A DNA stretch of 64,000 nucleotides, from positions 1,550,001-1,614,000 of the forward strand of contig JAZARR010000154.1 of assembly GCA_037389465.1 (NCBI GenBank). Direction: 5' to 3'. Below, in pieces: positions 50,312-64,000 of this stretch (the first letter of the stretch is position 1; every line of letters begins with the position of its first letter). Below the pieces are notes generated by a model. It saw nothing but the letters and a program-made list of their open reading frames with translations. It was not told the DNA's origin and did not search any database. The translations under genes and the position numbers were made by a program. This stretch comes from Baylisascaris procyonis (Eukaryota > Nematoda > Chromadorea > Rhabditida > Ascarididae).

Positions 50312-52309
50312 AAACATACGTTAACATGTCCTGTCACATGTGTATGTTTCCTTCTTACGTCCATGATGATGTTCCCACTGTCATGCATAATTCCATCCTT
50401 ATTTTCAATACAGGTCATTTTTCACCTTCATCCGCTTAACGGAAACTCTATCATGAGCACATGCACTCTAGCTGTCGATTTCATTATGTGGCAGTGAAAT
50501 GTTACGAACGTTGAAAAATGATTTTTTCCAAGCAATATGAGTACTACGTTTGACAAACTTCCTAACATAGGATGGTGATTCGACATTATGGAGTTGGAAT
50601 ATCGGTTTTCAGACATGAATATCGTTTATAAATATCATCGCTATATATGGAATAACAAAGAGAAAAATTCAGCTGAGGTGTAAAAAGTATGGTCTCTTAG
50701 TGCGTCTATTAATAGCAGATGTTCACTATAATTTTATCCTTATCTAAGATTCTGGATTCGATTATTGCAGTGCTGAATTCCTGATAAAATGTACCTGCTG
50801 TCCAGCGCTTCATAGGACAACAGGCCACCTGCACAGTTTAACATCTGCTTTCAAGCCTGTTCAGTGAGACTGTATTGTTTCCATTGGAATACGCTGATCA
50901 GCGAAATTCTACATAAAGCGTTCGCATCAAGCAACGAAGATTGGAGCCACTCGTCAAATTGTACGAAAAGAAAATGATCGTTATTTGCTCGTTTTCAATA
51001 TCACAATTGCTTCATATACAAGCACCTGTTCACCTAGCACGATAGATTGCCTCATCAGAAAGGATATTTTTCGAGGAATAAGGTTTTTATTTTCATTCAC
51101 AGGAATCATTTCTTTCCTTCTAGAGAGACCTTTCTGCTGACAATGAATTTTTATGTTTCTAAAAACCTATATATGCATATATTTACATATATTCATGTTT
51201 GATAGTTCCAACTAGCGAACCATCGGTAAAGCATCCGAAAATTTGCTTGATATTACATACATTAGAGAATGGCCTCCTATACATAAATTCAACGTGATGC
51301 GACAACTCTGAATAGAGCTATGGCTGTTTATACTTGTCAAAAAAATTTCACGCATTTCACAGCCATTGCATTTCCATTTCATGGATCGTACCAAAGCGGC
51401 TGGCGCGATATGCGTTTTTTGCATTCCTCTCACTTACCAACTTCAAAACAATAGACATGTGAATGTTACCAATTATTTACCAAATGATACGTTCGCAATA
51501 AATTCTCCAGAAAAGATTCGTTAATCAGTCGATGAAAATTGCTCTGAAAGACATTTCATACTAGATAGTCAAGTTGTTCTGCATCTGTGCTCCTATACAA
51601 CTATTGTGCAGCAAACTCTACAACAAGTCATTTACTGAACGAATAAGAAAAAAAAAATGCTGAGATTCACGCATGTAAATTCAATAAAGATGATACAAAT
51701 AGATACGACTCAACAATGAGTGGTATCATCTCAGTGTGCCGATTTATGAATAAGTTGTTAAGAGAGCATTGAGTAGCCAATACGGAGCACATAAAGTACA
51801 AAAAGGATCCCAGTACCATGAAACTAAAGATCACTGATCAACACAGTTGAATTGAGAAAAGCAATAAAAGAGAACAAAACAAATCCTTCAAATAGACGAG
51901 CTACTTGATGAATCTCTGTAACATTTCCATCCGTAAATCAGTGTCCACCACCTCCCACTCCCATCTCCTCTCAAATTCTCTTTCCGATGCAATCCTTCGC
52001 ACCATTCTCTCATTCACCTTAAATAAGTACTTCTTATAAAGGAAAAAAGATATAGTGAAATATTCGAACGTCAAAATATAAAGTAGAATTTCCGTCTATG
52101 ACATTATTTATGAACCATTTCCGTAGAGCAATTTTGTTGTACTTTTTGCTACGTATATCACTCCCACCCATACTCACAAAAATCTGATAAACTGCAAGAG
52201 AAACCCTCTAAAAAGATGCAGCCAAAGCTCATCAAAACAAATATGATCCAAACAAGACAGTAAATCATATTACACAGAGCAGACAATAGTCGTCATTGTT
52301 ATCGATCGT

Positions 52310-55168
<2,859 letters not shown>

Positions 55169-55175
55169 ATCGGCT

Positions 55176-55200
55176 CACTAAATATTCCACCAATAATCTG
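55176..55200 (-). promoter_or_regulatory. Splice acceptors upstream of the skp1 start codon (likely spliced-leader site)
   Basis: Two minus-strand acceptors precede the ATG at 55168: ATATTTAG ending at 55178, 9 nt upstream, and GTTTGCAG ending at 55198, 29 nt upstream. Either could receive a spliced leader or end a 5'UTR intron. Confidence 0.45.
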
Positions 55201-56068
55201 CAAACACAACATAGGAAACATTCAAAAATGCAATTAACCTGCACCAATTCGCATAGATAAGCAATGAAGATGCTAGAAAATATATAGTGAAATCATTCAC
55301 TATCATCGTGAACAAAACAATCGATAAAATAAGTGGATCCTTATTCGATAGATGTGTCATTTTCTGCACGTCTATTGCTCTCCCAAATTCACATTTCTTA
55401 ATTCTTCTCTCTCAATTTAATGGAATATCATCTCGAACGGCAAACTGTCATTGTTTGGTGTATTATTTCTTGCCGATCTTCAGGCACAATACAACATACC
55501 CCGAATGGATTAAAGCAAAATGCATGACACCTATCATCGTGATTCGGTTGATATCACGTTATGCTCAGCAATCATAAAACAATAAAGAACAATGCAGTGA
55601 TGTGATTTTACTTGATTAGCCTAACAAAGATGAATGGCAGCAATCAAATTGTTAAATACGATCTCATTTTACTCGTTAAATAATATATCCATTTTTGCAG
55701 ACAACTTCCCTCCGATGAACCCATATTGTAAATGCCCAATGCGGGCAAAAAACGCAAAATAAGCGCATCCGGGAAAGAATGGACATCGGTGGGCACAAGT
55801 TTAATAACACCTTAAATGGACATTATCTTTGCATTGGCCCCTCCATGCATATTGTCAGTCTTACTGTAAAGGCATTGCCAACAATGAAATCTATGTATTC
55901 TTGCATTTCTGTTAGAAATTGTTAAATACGCGTTTATGGATGCAAAGGACACATAGAAAACGAGCTGCATAAATAAAAACCCACAGAAATTAAATAGGGA
56001 TGCCGCCACAAAGGATTAGCACTATCTTCAATTGATAAAAAGCGTTTATGTGGAACTTAGCTTAAACT

Positions 56069-56284
56069 ATGACACAACACAGACGCCACGCCAAAAGCGC
56101 CAATTCTAAAACCTTCAAGCCGAAATTGCCGGCTGGCCAATTAACTGTTGTGCCTTCGTGCTACAATGAGCGCAATTTCATAGAACGATGGCAGCATTGC
56201 TGCGAACTGCGAATGGAGCTGTGCTCATGCCCCACATTACGTTCGCACCATCACCGTACTCTGCACTCTGCAGGCGAATACTAA
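56069..56284 (+). CDS. Unidentified Cys/Arg-rich open frame
   Basis: ATG-initiated 71-codon frame preceded by an acceptor-like GGAACTTAG about 12 nt upstream. It contains TVVPSCYNERNFIERWQHCC and ELRMELCSCP, and ends at TAA. The cluster of five cysteines suggests a secreted domain, but there is no recognisable signal peptide. The minus strand also has an open frame (AEYGDGANVMWGMSTAPF). Strand and reality are undecided. Confidence 0.2.
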   Translation: MTQHRRHAKSANSKTFKPKLPAGQLTVVPSCYNERNFIERWQHCCELRMELCSCPTLRSHHHRTLHSAGEY

Positions 56285-56612
56285 CGCCCATCACAAAAAC
56301 TCGAAAACTTGCGGCAGAAACATGCAACTTTTTTTTCTCATCAACCAACTCGAAATGTCAAATTATATGGATTGAGGAGTAAAGGAATGTGTATGAGTAT
56401 GACTTACGGACACACCTAAGAGTCAACAGAAAGACCTCATATAAGAATGCTCGCCCATTGCGTCGTATTATTTTAATGGGTCATTAGATCTATACCATAC
56501 TTGTTGCGGAAAAAAGTGAAATTTGTGCTAGTGCCAATGTTCACTATACAAGCGTTTATGCCAACAGTACTCACGGTACAAAAAAGCGCTAACACGCAAC
56601 CATCTAGTGGCG

Positions 56613-56775
56613 CATACACTCGTGGTGCAACGTTCAGATGCAAACATATATCGGTTATGGTGATGCTAACAAAGACACCCCATCATTCAGAAACATCACG
56701 GCACAAGTACCCCAATGTTTCTGTCATGGAACGACTCTTGGATGGAGCAATGATACTACGGTGATCTTCTTATAC
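56613..56775 (+). CDS. Unidentified Cys-containing exon-like frame
   Basis: After CAACCATCTAG a plus frame is open for 53 codons to TGA. It contains WRIHSWCNVQMQTYIGYGD and FRNITAQVPQCFCHGTTLGW with two N-glycosylation-type sequons. A GT after NDTT could be a donor. It might belong with the frame at 56069 and the Cys-rich frame at about 57365-57610 (CGYCAIDSNIR, CTEPQKACDPF, CCC) as one secreted protein. I could not connect them in phase. Confidence 0.2.
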
Positions 56776-57658
56776 TGAAAGATTATATAACCCATTTCAT
56801 TGTGTTTTATGGCTCAGAAAGCAAAAAACAAGGTGAAGATAAATTGCACCGAGTGAAATTGAAAAAATCCAGGTAGGAAAAACCGAAAATTGCGTGGAAT
56901 GATGAATGAAATGGAAAAAGAAAGGCGTAATTAGGCACAGAAAAAGATCGGAGAATTCAAAAAAGGAAAGAAGGGAATAGAAGAGAGAGAAAATTTTCTG
57001 CCAAGTTTTTGTTTGCTTGATTGCATCGTTTTTTTTTTTTTTTTTTGAATTCTTTCCCCACTTCATGAGATCATTTTGCAGAAATATTTCGCTGCCTATT
57101 CTTTTTTCGGCGAGAAAATCCTGCTCGTGATCCCTTTGGGATAAACCAATGCTTTGCAGATTGGCCGCGTTTAAAAGTCTGTTTTTTTCCGCTTCCTCCC
57201 TCTCTAACCCCTTTGTTTCACGCGATTTATACGGCAGTTTCTGTGTTCTTTCTGAGATTCGTATATATTTCAGGGGTTCCACACCAGCTGTGGACCGGCG
57301 AGACAAGAGAAGTAGGGGAGGTTGGAGGTAGTCCTTTCGTATATAACTTGCAACCGTCTCGATTATGCGTACTGAAGTAATCCGCAAAATACCCACATGT
57401 ACTTTGATCTGTGGGTACTGCGCAATTGATTCGAATATTCGCCTATTCGGTTATCGTTTACTGCGTTGCACCGAGCCACAGAAAGCATGTGACCCTTTCA
57501 CTACTTTCGTGGCGCAATTCCACACTTCTCAAGGAATGGCTTATGAAGAGATATCGTCGAACATAGTATTTACATGTTGTTGCGTTTATTCTCCCGTTGT
57601 GTTGAGCTAGAGCATACATACTTGATAAATGAGCATACATACGTAACCATAGGCAGTG

Positions 57659-57664
57659 TTTATT
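57659..57664 (-). terminator. Polyadenylation signal AATAAA of the lectin gene
   Basis: AATAAA on the minus strand overlaps the TAA stop of the lectin CDS, implying a very short 3'UTR. A more distal signal could be used instead. Confidence 0.4.
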
Positions 57665-60600
57665 AATATGAAGCCTGCTTCTTGCATACATAATTGTGGA
57701 TACTGTACCAAGCGGCGACGGAAGGACCGTCGTCCCATTCACCAATTTCACTATCGTAATTTGCTGCAGCGGCATCCGCCTCACCATCACAACATCCATC
57801 CGGTTCACTTTCCCTCCACCTTGTGTACGTCAACGGTGTTCCGTCTATCCAGCGCCAAATTCCGTCCTTCTTTTGCAGCCCTATCCAGTAAATGCTTCCA
57901 CCACCATTGAGCCCTGTAAATACTTTTTATAATCACTTCCTTCGATAACACACAGTTCTTAGCCATATAGACCTTCGGCTGCAGTGATTACTCAAAAAGT
58001 ATGCACCTAACCCTGCGTAAACTGTAGCCGACTAGCAGTTTCGAACATTCCTGGCACTGAAGTGCTCCTCTAGGAACGCAGCGCGTAGTAGCGTTGCAAA
58101 GAAACGACGAGTTGTTTTTCCGTAGGGGGAGGGAGGAGGGGGAATATGCAGTGTGCCAATTATTCCATACGCCTTTAAAGAGGTGCAGATAAAACAACAC
58201 CCATACAGTACTTAGCCGACTTTCAAGTTCCATTCTAGCATTACATTATTGCACTTCTCTTACTACCCAGTAGTTACAGCTCCGGCGCAACGTAGCGCCA
58301 GAACGCAGTTTTCGATGCTGAGCTCGAACTACCCAATCGGACTAGCATTGCTGGGAATCTCACATTTTTTGCGTTACTTCATGCGAGGATGTGTTTAAAG
58401 CGCATAAGCTAAACGACGCCGACGTCTGACTTATTCCATAGAGCTTCAACTGGTACTAATTTGGTGCCGTTCTACATCTTTCCGACCATGGAATATTAAT
58501 CTTGTTCTTTGCTTATTCTTGCGCCGAACTGATACTATATCGCAGTCCATTTCATATAGGCGGATGGGAGGCCTCTAGCTTGATAACTCTTATTTAATTA
58601 AAGTACGTGCATAAACTTGAAAGCCGCTTTCCAGTACGCTTCAAATATACCTAAAGCATATGGTTTTCAGTGAAACGTTTTCATTAGTGGCTCACATCTT
58701 GCAAGCATTATTTTATGCTCATGTGAGGGGGTGTATGCTCATCTTGGTTGTGAGCCATCAGTTGGAGTTTAATAAGAAATAAAGCAAGTGAAAGGCGGAT
58801 TTAAGGGGAAATCCATTGCAGCACTCTTAAATATGCGAAGGATTTCCATTATAACCCTACAAAACGAGTGCTCATTGCAGCGGCATTTTGTCGATCCTTA
58901 TCGCTGCTCATATTCGCTTCAACGTTTTCTAATATTTCCTGCTTGTGCAATGAATGAAAATTGTTGTCATTGAAAGAGTGATACAATTGCTTATTGCCTA
59001 TCTAGCATGAATATCTAGAGTACCGTTGATGAAGTTACTCTCCTCTTCACTATGCATTGATGTCAAATTTGCACCACGTTCTTCACATCCTTTACGTGCC
59101 TCGTTGAATGAAAAATTGCCACGCACCTTTAAAACACAATCACCTTTAATATGCGTCATCAGAAAATTTGCATAAACCAAATGTAAACAAGTAAACGTAA
59201 ATAAGTGCACAAAGTGAGCATTGAAAAAAAGCAAATTATCCATTGACATCTTAAGGACTATTCACGTCCTTGTTGAGCCATCTTAGCGCAAACATTGCAA
59301 GTGTGCTCCAAATGGCCGTTACACTGTCAATTGCGTGTTAAGTCGGTTATATGAAAGATTATTCAACGACCGACCTGTCCACCTCACTTCTCAAACAAAT
59401 CTAACTTTTCGATGCAATTCTTCTTCAACCTCACACATATGCTTTTGTTCATGAGTAAGAAGTAACCATTTCTACCTATCAGAGCTCTTGATTAAGACAT
59501 GTATTCTTCGAATTTTCCGTATTTGCATAACTGATTAATTTTTAGTCACATTGCCATTCACACTGTTGCTTATCCAACAGAATATAGCTAGTACTAGAAG
59601 GGAGACTGGTGGCAAAGGATAGGATTTCTAACTAGCATTTCTCGTCGATGAAGATTAAGGTCCCCACTTTCCTTTCCCTCCTAACCCTCCCCTTCCTCGC
59701 TTCTGTCCTTGTGTGTTTGATATGGGTACCCGGGACTACCGGACCAGGATTTTTTCGTCATATTTGCGATCAGTGCAACATCAAGCCGTGTTTCAATTAG
59801 ATGAAAGGTTTTTGGAATTCGAAAATGTTTCTGTTAAAGTGATCCTTTAAATGTTGTGTTAAATGTTTTGCAAGCTATAGTCTACCATTTACTAAATGCT
59901 TTGTGCTCGATATTTACGTCTTTCTATTCGAACAATTTCAGAGATGATATCCGCGCTCAATTAGTTTTAGTAACGATAGTGTTACCTTTTATACTGTTTT
60001 TAATTTAATGCATAAGTGATTCGACGTCTAAATATTCGTTAATTTCCACTATTCGCATTAATGTTTCTCTGTTTTCCATAGCAAACACTCAAATTGGAAC
60101 ATTTCGCCGAAGAACTTCCGTGTCGATACTGTATTTGTTTTTTTGCGTTTAATGTTTCCCTGTACCATCAAACATAGAAGGTTCTTTCCGTCCTCTCATA
60201 AGACGAGCTTCCAAGCACTAAATCCATTATCGCCCTGCTAACATCAGATATAACGATCATGATCTATATGTGTTTTCAAACTGCAATGACCGCACATGGA
60301 AAAATCCATTTTCGCGTTCCGTTTACCTTGTGGTTACCTCAGTCTGCCTCGTCCATAGCTTCCTTTGTTTCCATCCTATCTTCTTGTATGGAAGAATGCA
60401 CTTGGAAATTCATTCTGAATGTTTCTTAATAAACTTTTTCATTATCTCTGTTTATATGGAAGTATCCTTTTCACTCAATCGACAGTCATATTCACATATC
60501 ACGAAACGGCAAAGTGGTGGACACAGCATTCATTTTTGAAACAACAAATATTCCAATCCAAAATCAGCCTGGTCACTCCATATGAGACTCATCCATTTTA

Positions 60601-62386
60601 ATTTCCGGATTTTGAGCTATGGGCGGAGGATAAAGGTGTCGCCAACAGAAAAGAAAAAAACGGAAATCAAGAGGCACAGAGTGCAAGACACTCACGTGAA
60701 TGTAGCATGATGCGGTCGGTTCGTAATAGACCCATTTTGGTTCACATTCTGGAAATGATGTACTGATATACTTTGTTGATTTAGGTATCAAATTTTCATA
60801 GGGTTTCGAGACCTTTATGCTCCCATTTTTGAGAACGAGATTGAAATGAGTGCGCGATACCTTGCCCTTTTCTTCTTCCCACTTGTCCTCTCTCCTCACC
60901 TCTCTCCCACCTGGACATTCATATGCCTATCATCCTCGAATGCATCTTTTTCTTTCGTTCTGAAAACTTATATAGCACTTCTGCAAACAACTCTTTGATC
61001 ATCATTATCTCATAAGCCTGAAATGTTATTTATATTAAAAAGTAACCATAGTTTAGCGTTCAACAACCACTGCCTAAATGCCCTCCTTGTAGTCAAATCT
61101 TTACTGTTTTGTGAAGAAATTTCAGAAGAAGCAATTCAATTCAATCAAAAAAAAAAGTTTTTCACTAACCTAACATCGCAAATGATCGCTTAAATTCAGG
61201 CATAAACCGGAAAATAAATAGGAAATAGTAATGAAAGCAAAATGCAGAAGAGTCTATTTGAATGTTCACATTAATTCTACATTCACATTTAAAATGCCTG
61301 ATAACTCCACACATTTATATTATATTCACTAACCAAAAATGCATTTCTTGCTGTTCAATTGATTGAGTTTGATTCGTCTTTCATAGTGTCTCATTATCGA
61401 TGCAATTTTCATTGCTTCTTGTTGCAATTCTTTTGTGCAAATATTCGATTTTTTCATTTCCTCAATAATCCTATCGAATGCGTTTTCCATTCTTTTCATT
61501 TTCGCATTCCAATCGACCATTTCGGAAGTGGTTGTACTGCCGAGTCCGCAAACCACTACAAAGAGACAATACGATTGCAGTTCTTAGCGAAGAAACACCT
61601 CGATGCTGTCTCTACCTGCCCGAGTTACAAATATATAAGCCGTGAGTGAATGTTTTAAAGCAACATGAGAGTACCAGCATTCTCACTACATTACTGGGAG
61701 AGTGGAGTGTCCTATTCAATAAAGTTTCAACTCTATCCATTGGGAGCACAAAATTGACGTCTGATAGCCAGACTGTAGTTCCAAGAGTTCGAGGAGAAGC
61801 CGGCAAAAGGACCAGCGTGCTGGCCATCTTCATTACTGTCTTGGGAACATCACCAAGAGAGGCAAAATGCAGAGTTAGAATTTTCTGTCACCTTCTATCG
61901 AATTCGCAGATACGCAAAAATGAGTTCGAGTGGAAGAGAATGAACGTCCTTTGCAATGAGCATTTCTACATGGGTCATTTTAACATTTTTCCAACAATAT
62001 GCAGCTTTGCGGCGATATCGTATTCACATGTATACATGCACCTATGAGTCTACTTGTCCAATAGTTTCATCTGGAGCACCCTTGAAGATAAAAGTGCTAA
62101 ATTTTAGCGCCATGAAAGCAAATATATCAGCTTTCAAAATTTGTCTGTCAACGTTGAATGGAGTAGCAAGTGCTTTAATATGTCTTAACTCCCAAGTATT
62201 TTATATTTTACGACGACAACCGATTTATTCGCAATAAGGTTGAATTACAAATTGGTTCGTGTGACAAGTGGGATCGCGAGGGCAAATGTTGGCAAATATT
62301 TCGACTATTCGAGTAATCTGGGACATAAGATACGATCAGGTAGTATGGATTTGTTCGTAGAACGCTACGAAGCGACATCGTCCAGC

Positions 62387-62479
<93 letters not shown>

Positions 62480-62694
62480 ATTTTGCGTCACTAATTGAGC
62501 ATTTAAATACACTAATATAAAGAAATGGGGAGGTGAAGCCTGAATGCTATTGATGATAACCTGAGGTGCAACCAGCACTCGCAAATTTTCCGCATTCGCG
62601 GAACTAATCGAATGGAATACAAAACGAACTCACGCTCCACGAGAAGCACATAGAGTTGAATGACGAACACATTTAACAGCAGCAATTTTGTCAT
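57663..62694 (-). CDS. Secreted C-type lectin domain protein with helical neck
   Basis: Five exons: 62694-62634, 61555-61334, 60748-60696, 59126-59024 and 57913-57663. They total 690 nt, or 229 aa, and every junction is in phase. Residues 1-20 are a signal peptide (MTKLLLLNVFVIQLYVLLVE). Residues ~28-93 are a Met/Lys/Glu-rich, probably helical neck (MKRMENAFDRIIEEMKK). Residues 96-226 form a long-form C-type lectin domain: CEPKWVYYEPTASCY, FSFNEARKGCEERGANLTS, WIGL at 156-159, EPD at 183-185 in the sugar-binding loop, WDD at 206-208 and final YVCKK. EPD resembles the mannose-type EPN motif; WDD stands in for WND. The family's usual penultimate cysteine after WND is missing and a vicinal Cys pair (187-188) lies in the loop. 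AATAAA overlaps the stop region (57659-57664). Such secreted lectins are common in nematodes and are candidate immune or host-interaction proteins; the ligand is not predictable. Confidence 0.93.
62388..62475. repeat. (TA)44 microsatellite
   Basis: An uninterrupted 88-bp TA array in intron 1 of the lectin gene. It explains the repetitive Tyr-Ile open frames on both strands, which are not genes. Confidence 0.98.
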
Positions 62695-62716
62695 TACGAT
62701 CAAATCCACTGACCTG
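62692..62716 (-). promoter_or_regulatory. Splice acceptor upstream of the lectin start codon (likely spliced-leader site)
   Basis: AATTGCAG ends at 62714, 19 nt before the ATG at 62694. The GTG at 62703 is in frame but not a credible start. As with the other two genes, the spacing suits trans-splicing, though a 5'UTR intron is possible. Confidence 0.45.
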
Positions 62717-63645
62717 CAATTATGATCCTCATATGATCAGCGAATGAAATGTGAAGTGGGTTCACCAAGCAAGTGTTTCATTTCTGTACGCAGCACTATT
62801 AATTTTTCATTACTGCATGTTGTATTGCTTCCTTGATATAGATATCAGATTTGAACGCCATAAAATACTATTTGTTAAGAAACGAGGTGCATTTAAATGC
62901 GAATGTTTATGAGGAGCAGTTTTCCCAACCTGAGAATATCAGTTCGAAAATTAAAAAAAAAAAGAAGAAAATTCTTTCGCAATTAAATGCGAAAACATTT
63001 CCAAGAATGCAAAAATAGCGCTTTCGATAAATAGTATCGAATTGTTAATGCATTTTGGCAGCTAGAAATTGTCACATAACTAGCAAGAGATTATTTAGAA
63101 TTGTATTGAAACCACTTCGAAGAACATTTAATTGATGCAGATTGATTAAGGTTCATTCACTAAGCTTCCCTAATGTATCGCCCTCCCAAATGCATATTGA
63201 CATTTTAAACTTATGCGATGAATTTTTTTTCGTACTTATGTGGAGTGCATCGATATCTCTAAGACTCATCGATCAAATGTAATTGCACTGAGAAAAGAAG
63301 AATGTCGAAGTTGAATTATTGCAAAGCTTTGAGATTCTACGGTGACAATCGTATTACAACGCAAATTATTGATTGAATATTGTTGCAAATTTTGTTACTC
63401 AAGAGAGAATTATATGTTGGTACTTAATAACTACCATCAAAGGTGTATCTCAATTGCAATTGAGGTGTGCTGTTCTAGCTTTAAACAGATGTCTGCGGTA
63501 TTATTGAATGGGGAGAGGGATCCGATTTACGGTAGTATCCATCGGGATCAACCATTTTCATAAATTTACTGTCAAGGAGTGGTATGAGTGGCCTAAAGCA
63601 AACGGCCATGGCCTACATTTTTTAGTTAACTATATTCAGAGTTGA
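62717..63645. other. Spacer upstream of the lectin gene
   Basis: AT-rich DNA with no supported gene. The open frame at 63342-63563 has no coding-like composition or domain. Promoter elements of the lectin gene would be expected here but none is recognisable by eye. Confidence 0.5.
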
Positions 63646-63798
63646 GCTGCTCCATCAACAAACGAAGAAGCCGAAGACGTTTTTGGAGAACGTGTTATCA
63701 TGTTCAAGCTTCATCTACTTCCGCCATTCACGCAAGTCGTCTACAAAGGTTTTCCAAAGCCGCCAGTTATAAAAATACCATGGACGATCGTGAGATGA
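63646..63798 (+). CDS. Possible plus-strand terminal exon at the right edge
   Basis: After TTGAG at 63642-63646, a frame of about 50 codons runs to TGA at 63796-63798. It contains NEEAEDVFGERVIMFKLHLL, PPFTQVVYKGFPKPP and VIKIPWTIVR. Composition is coding-like and GC rises here. Two other plus frames are also open over part of the stretch, no good pyrimidine tract precedes it, and no family is recognised. Confidence 0.22.
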   Translation, partial: AAPSTNEEAEDVFGERVIMFKLHLLPPFTQVVYKGFPKPPVIKIPWTIVR

Positions 63799-64000
63799 AT
63801 GCAAAACGTTGAGCACGTTCAAATCTACCTAAATGATGTCTTATCGACCAGTTCAAAGTTGATACACGGTTAACTGAGGTGCACGCCACGCCCACTAGAT
63901 TCGGATCACCCCTATCGCTCGTCACCTCTCCCTTCAGAGGTTCCTGACTTGAAACTACCTCGGCAGACAGTCAGGCAGATAGGTAAACACATCTGCACTC

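Larger units (their letters stand above)
48154..52309. other. Intergenic region between fry and skp1
   Basis: About 4.2 kb that should hold the fry promoter or 5' leader and the skp1 3' flank. Apart from the T-rich tandem repeat at 48.6 kb and the possible plus-strand gene near 50 kb, I see only short unsupported open frames. Confidence 0.6.
55200..57662. other. Intergenic region between skp1 and the C-type lectin gene
   Basis: 2.5 kb with a T18 run (57029-57046) and several open, cysteine-containing stretches on the plus strand, listed separately. A 199-codon minus-strand frame at 57396-56797 is the longest in the window. Its middle includes a Lys run translated from the poly-T tract and its tail is a Phe/Leu-rich translation of T-rich DNA. 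The first ~120 codons (ERTQKLPYKSRETKGLEREE and onward) are charged and could be an exon, but have no recognised family. Confidence 0.4.

Noticed and set aside
56797..57396. 199-codon minus-strand frame, the longest in the window, as a gene
   Set aside because: About 40% of it is poly-T and T-rich DNA translated as Lys, Phe and Leu runs. There is no family match, and the charged first part could at most be an exon. Kept only as a note.
59127..59249. Hydrophobic N-terminal extension of the lectin exon at 59249 (apparent signal peptide)
   Set aside because: The exon joins in phase 0 at a TTTTAAAG acceptor (59126) to the upstream lectin exon carrying CEPKW...SCY. The extension is intron read-through, and the true signal peptide is at 62694.
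62240..62584. Tyr-Ile repeat proteins on both strands
   Set aside because: They are translations of the (TA)n array and its flanks inside a lectin intron.

Overview
The window is eukaryotic nuclear DNA, about 36-38% GC by eye, with short exons (mostly 60-270 nt) separated by introns of a few hundred bases to almost 3 kb. It is most likely from a nematode, probably a parasite rather than a Caenorhabditis relative. The SKP1 N-terminus has the nematode-type RDVIKLSTTINTMLQ string. Splice acceptors are loose (TTTCAG, TATAG, TTGCAG, TTTAAG) rather than strictly TTTTCAG. All three confident genes have a 3' splice acceptor 9-30 nt upstream of their ATG, as expected for spliced-leader trans-splicing. 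The species assignment is an inference. No operon, rRNA, CRISPR array or intact transposon was seen, and no tRNA was recognised by eye.

Three genes lie head-to-tail on the minus strand. (1) 62694-57663: a secreted C-type lectin in 5 exons (229 aa) with a signal peptide, a charged helical neck and one C-type lectin domain with an unusual cysteine layout. (2) 55168-52310: SKP1, the SCF ubiquitin-ligase adaptor, complete in 5 exons (173 aa). Its last exon is only 33 nt. (3) 48140 down to about 10.4 kb or lower: the nematode orthologue of Furry (fry; SAX-2 in C. elegans), the giant HEAT/ARM-repeat scaffold for NDR/Trc kinases. I traced 42 exons in one continuous phase-consistent frame, about 2155 codons, except for one ambiguous junction. 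Further exon-like sequence lies at 10.4-10.9 kb. The 3' end of fry is not resolved.

The rest is flanking or intergenic. At the left edge (1-329) there is the probable end of a plus-strand gene. The ~10 kb below fry contains a few exon-like islands whose strand cannot be settled. The skp1-fry gap (48.2-52.3 kb) holds a possible small plus-strand gene near 50 kb. The lectin-skp1 gap (55.2-57.7 kb) contains open, cysteine-rich stretches. The right edge has a possible plus-strand terminal exon at 63.65-63.80 kb. Simple repeats (TA, ATTT, AAAT, ACT/AGT-type, G and C runs) and several perfect inverted repeats sit in introns and spacers.

The three genes share no evident pathway: secreted lectin, ubiquitin ligase adaptor, morphogenesis scaffold. 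Their adjacency is ordinary genome neighbourhood, not a functional cluster.
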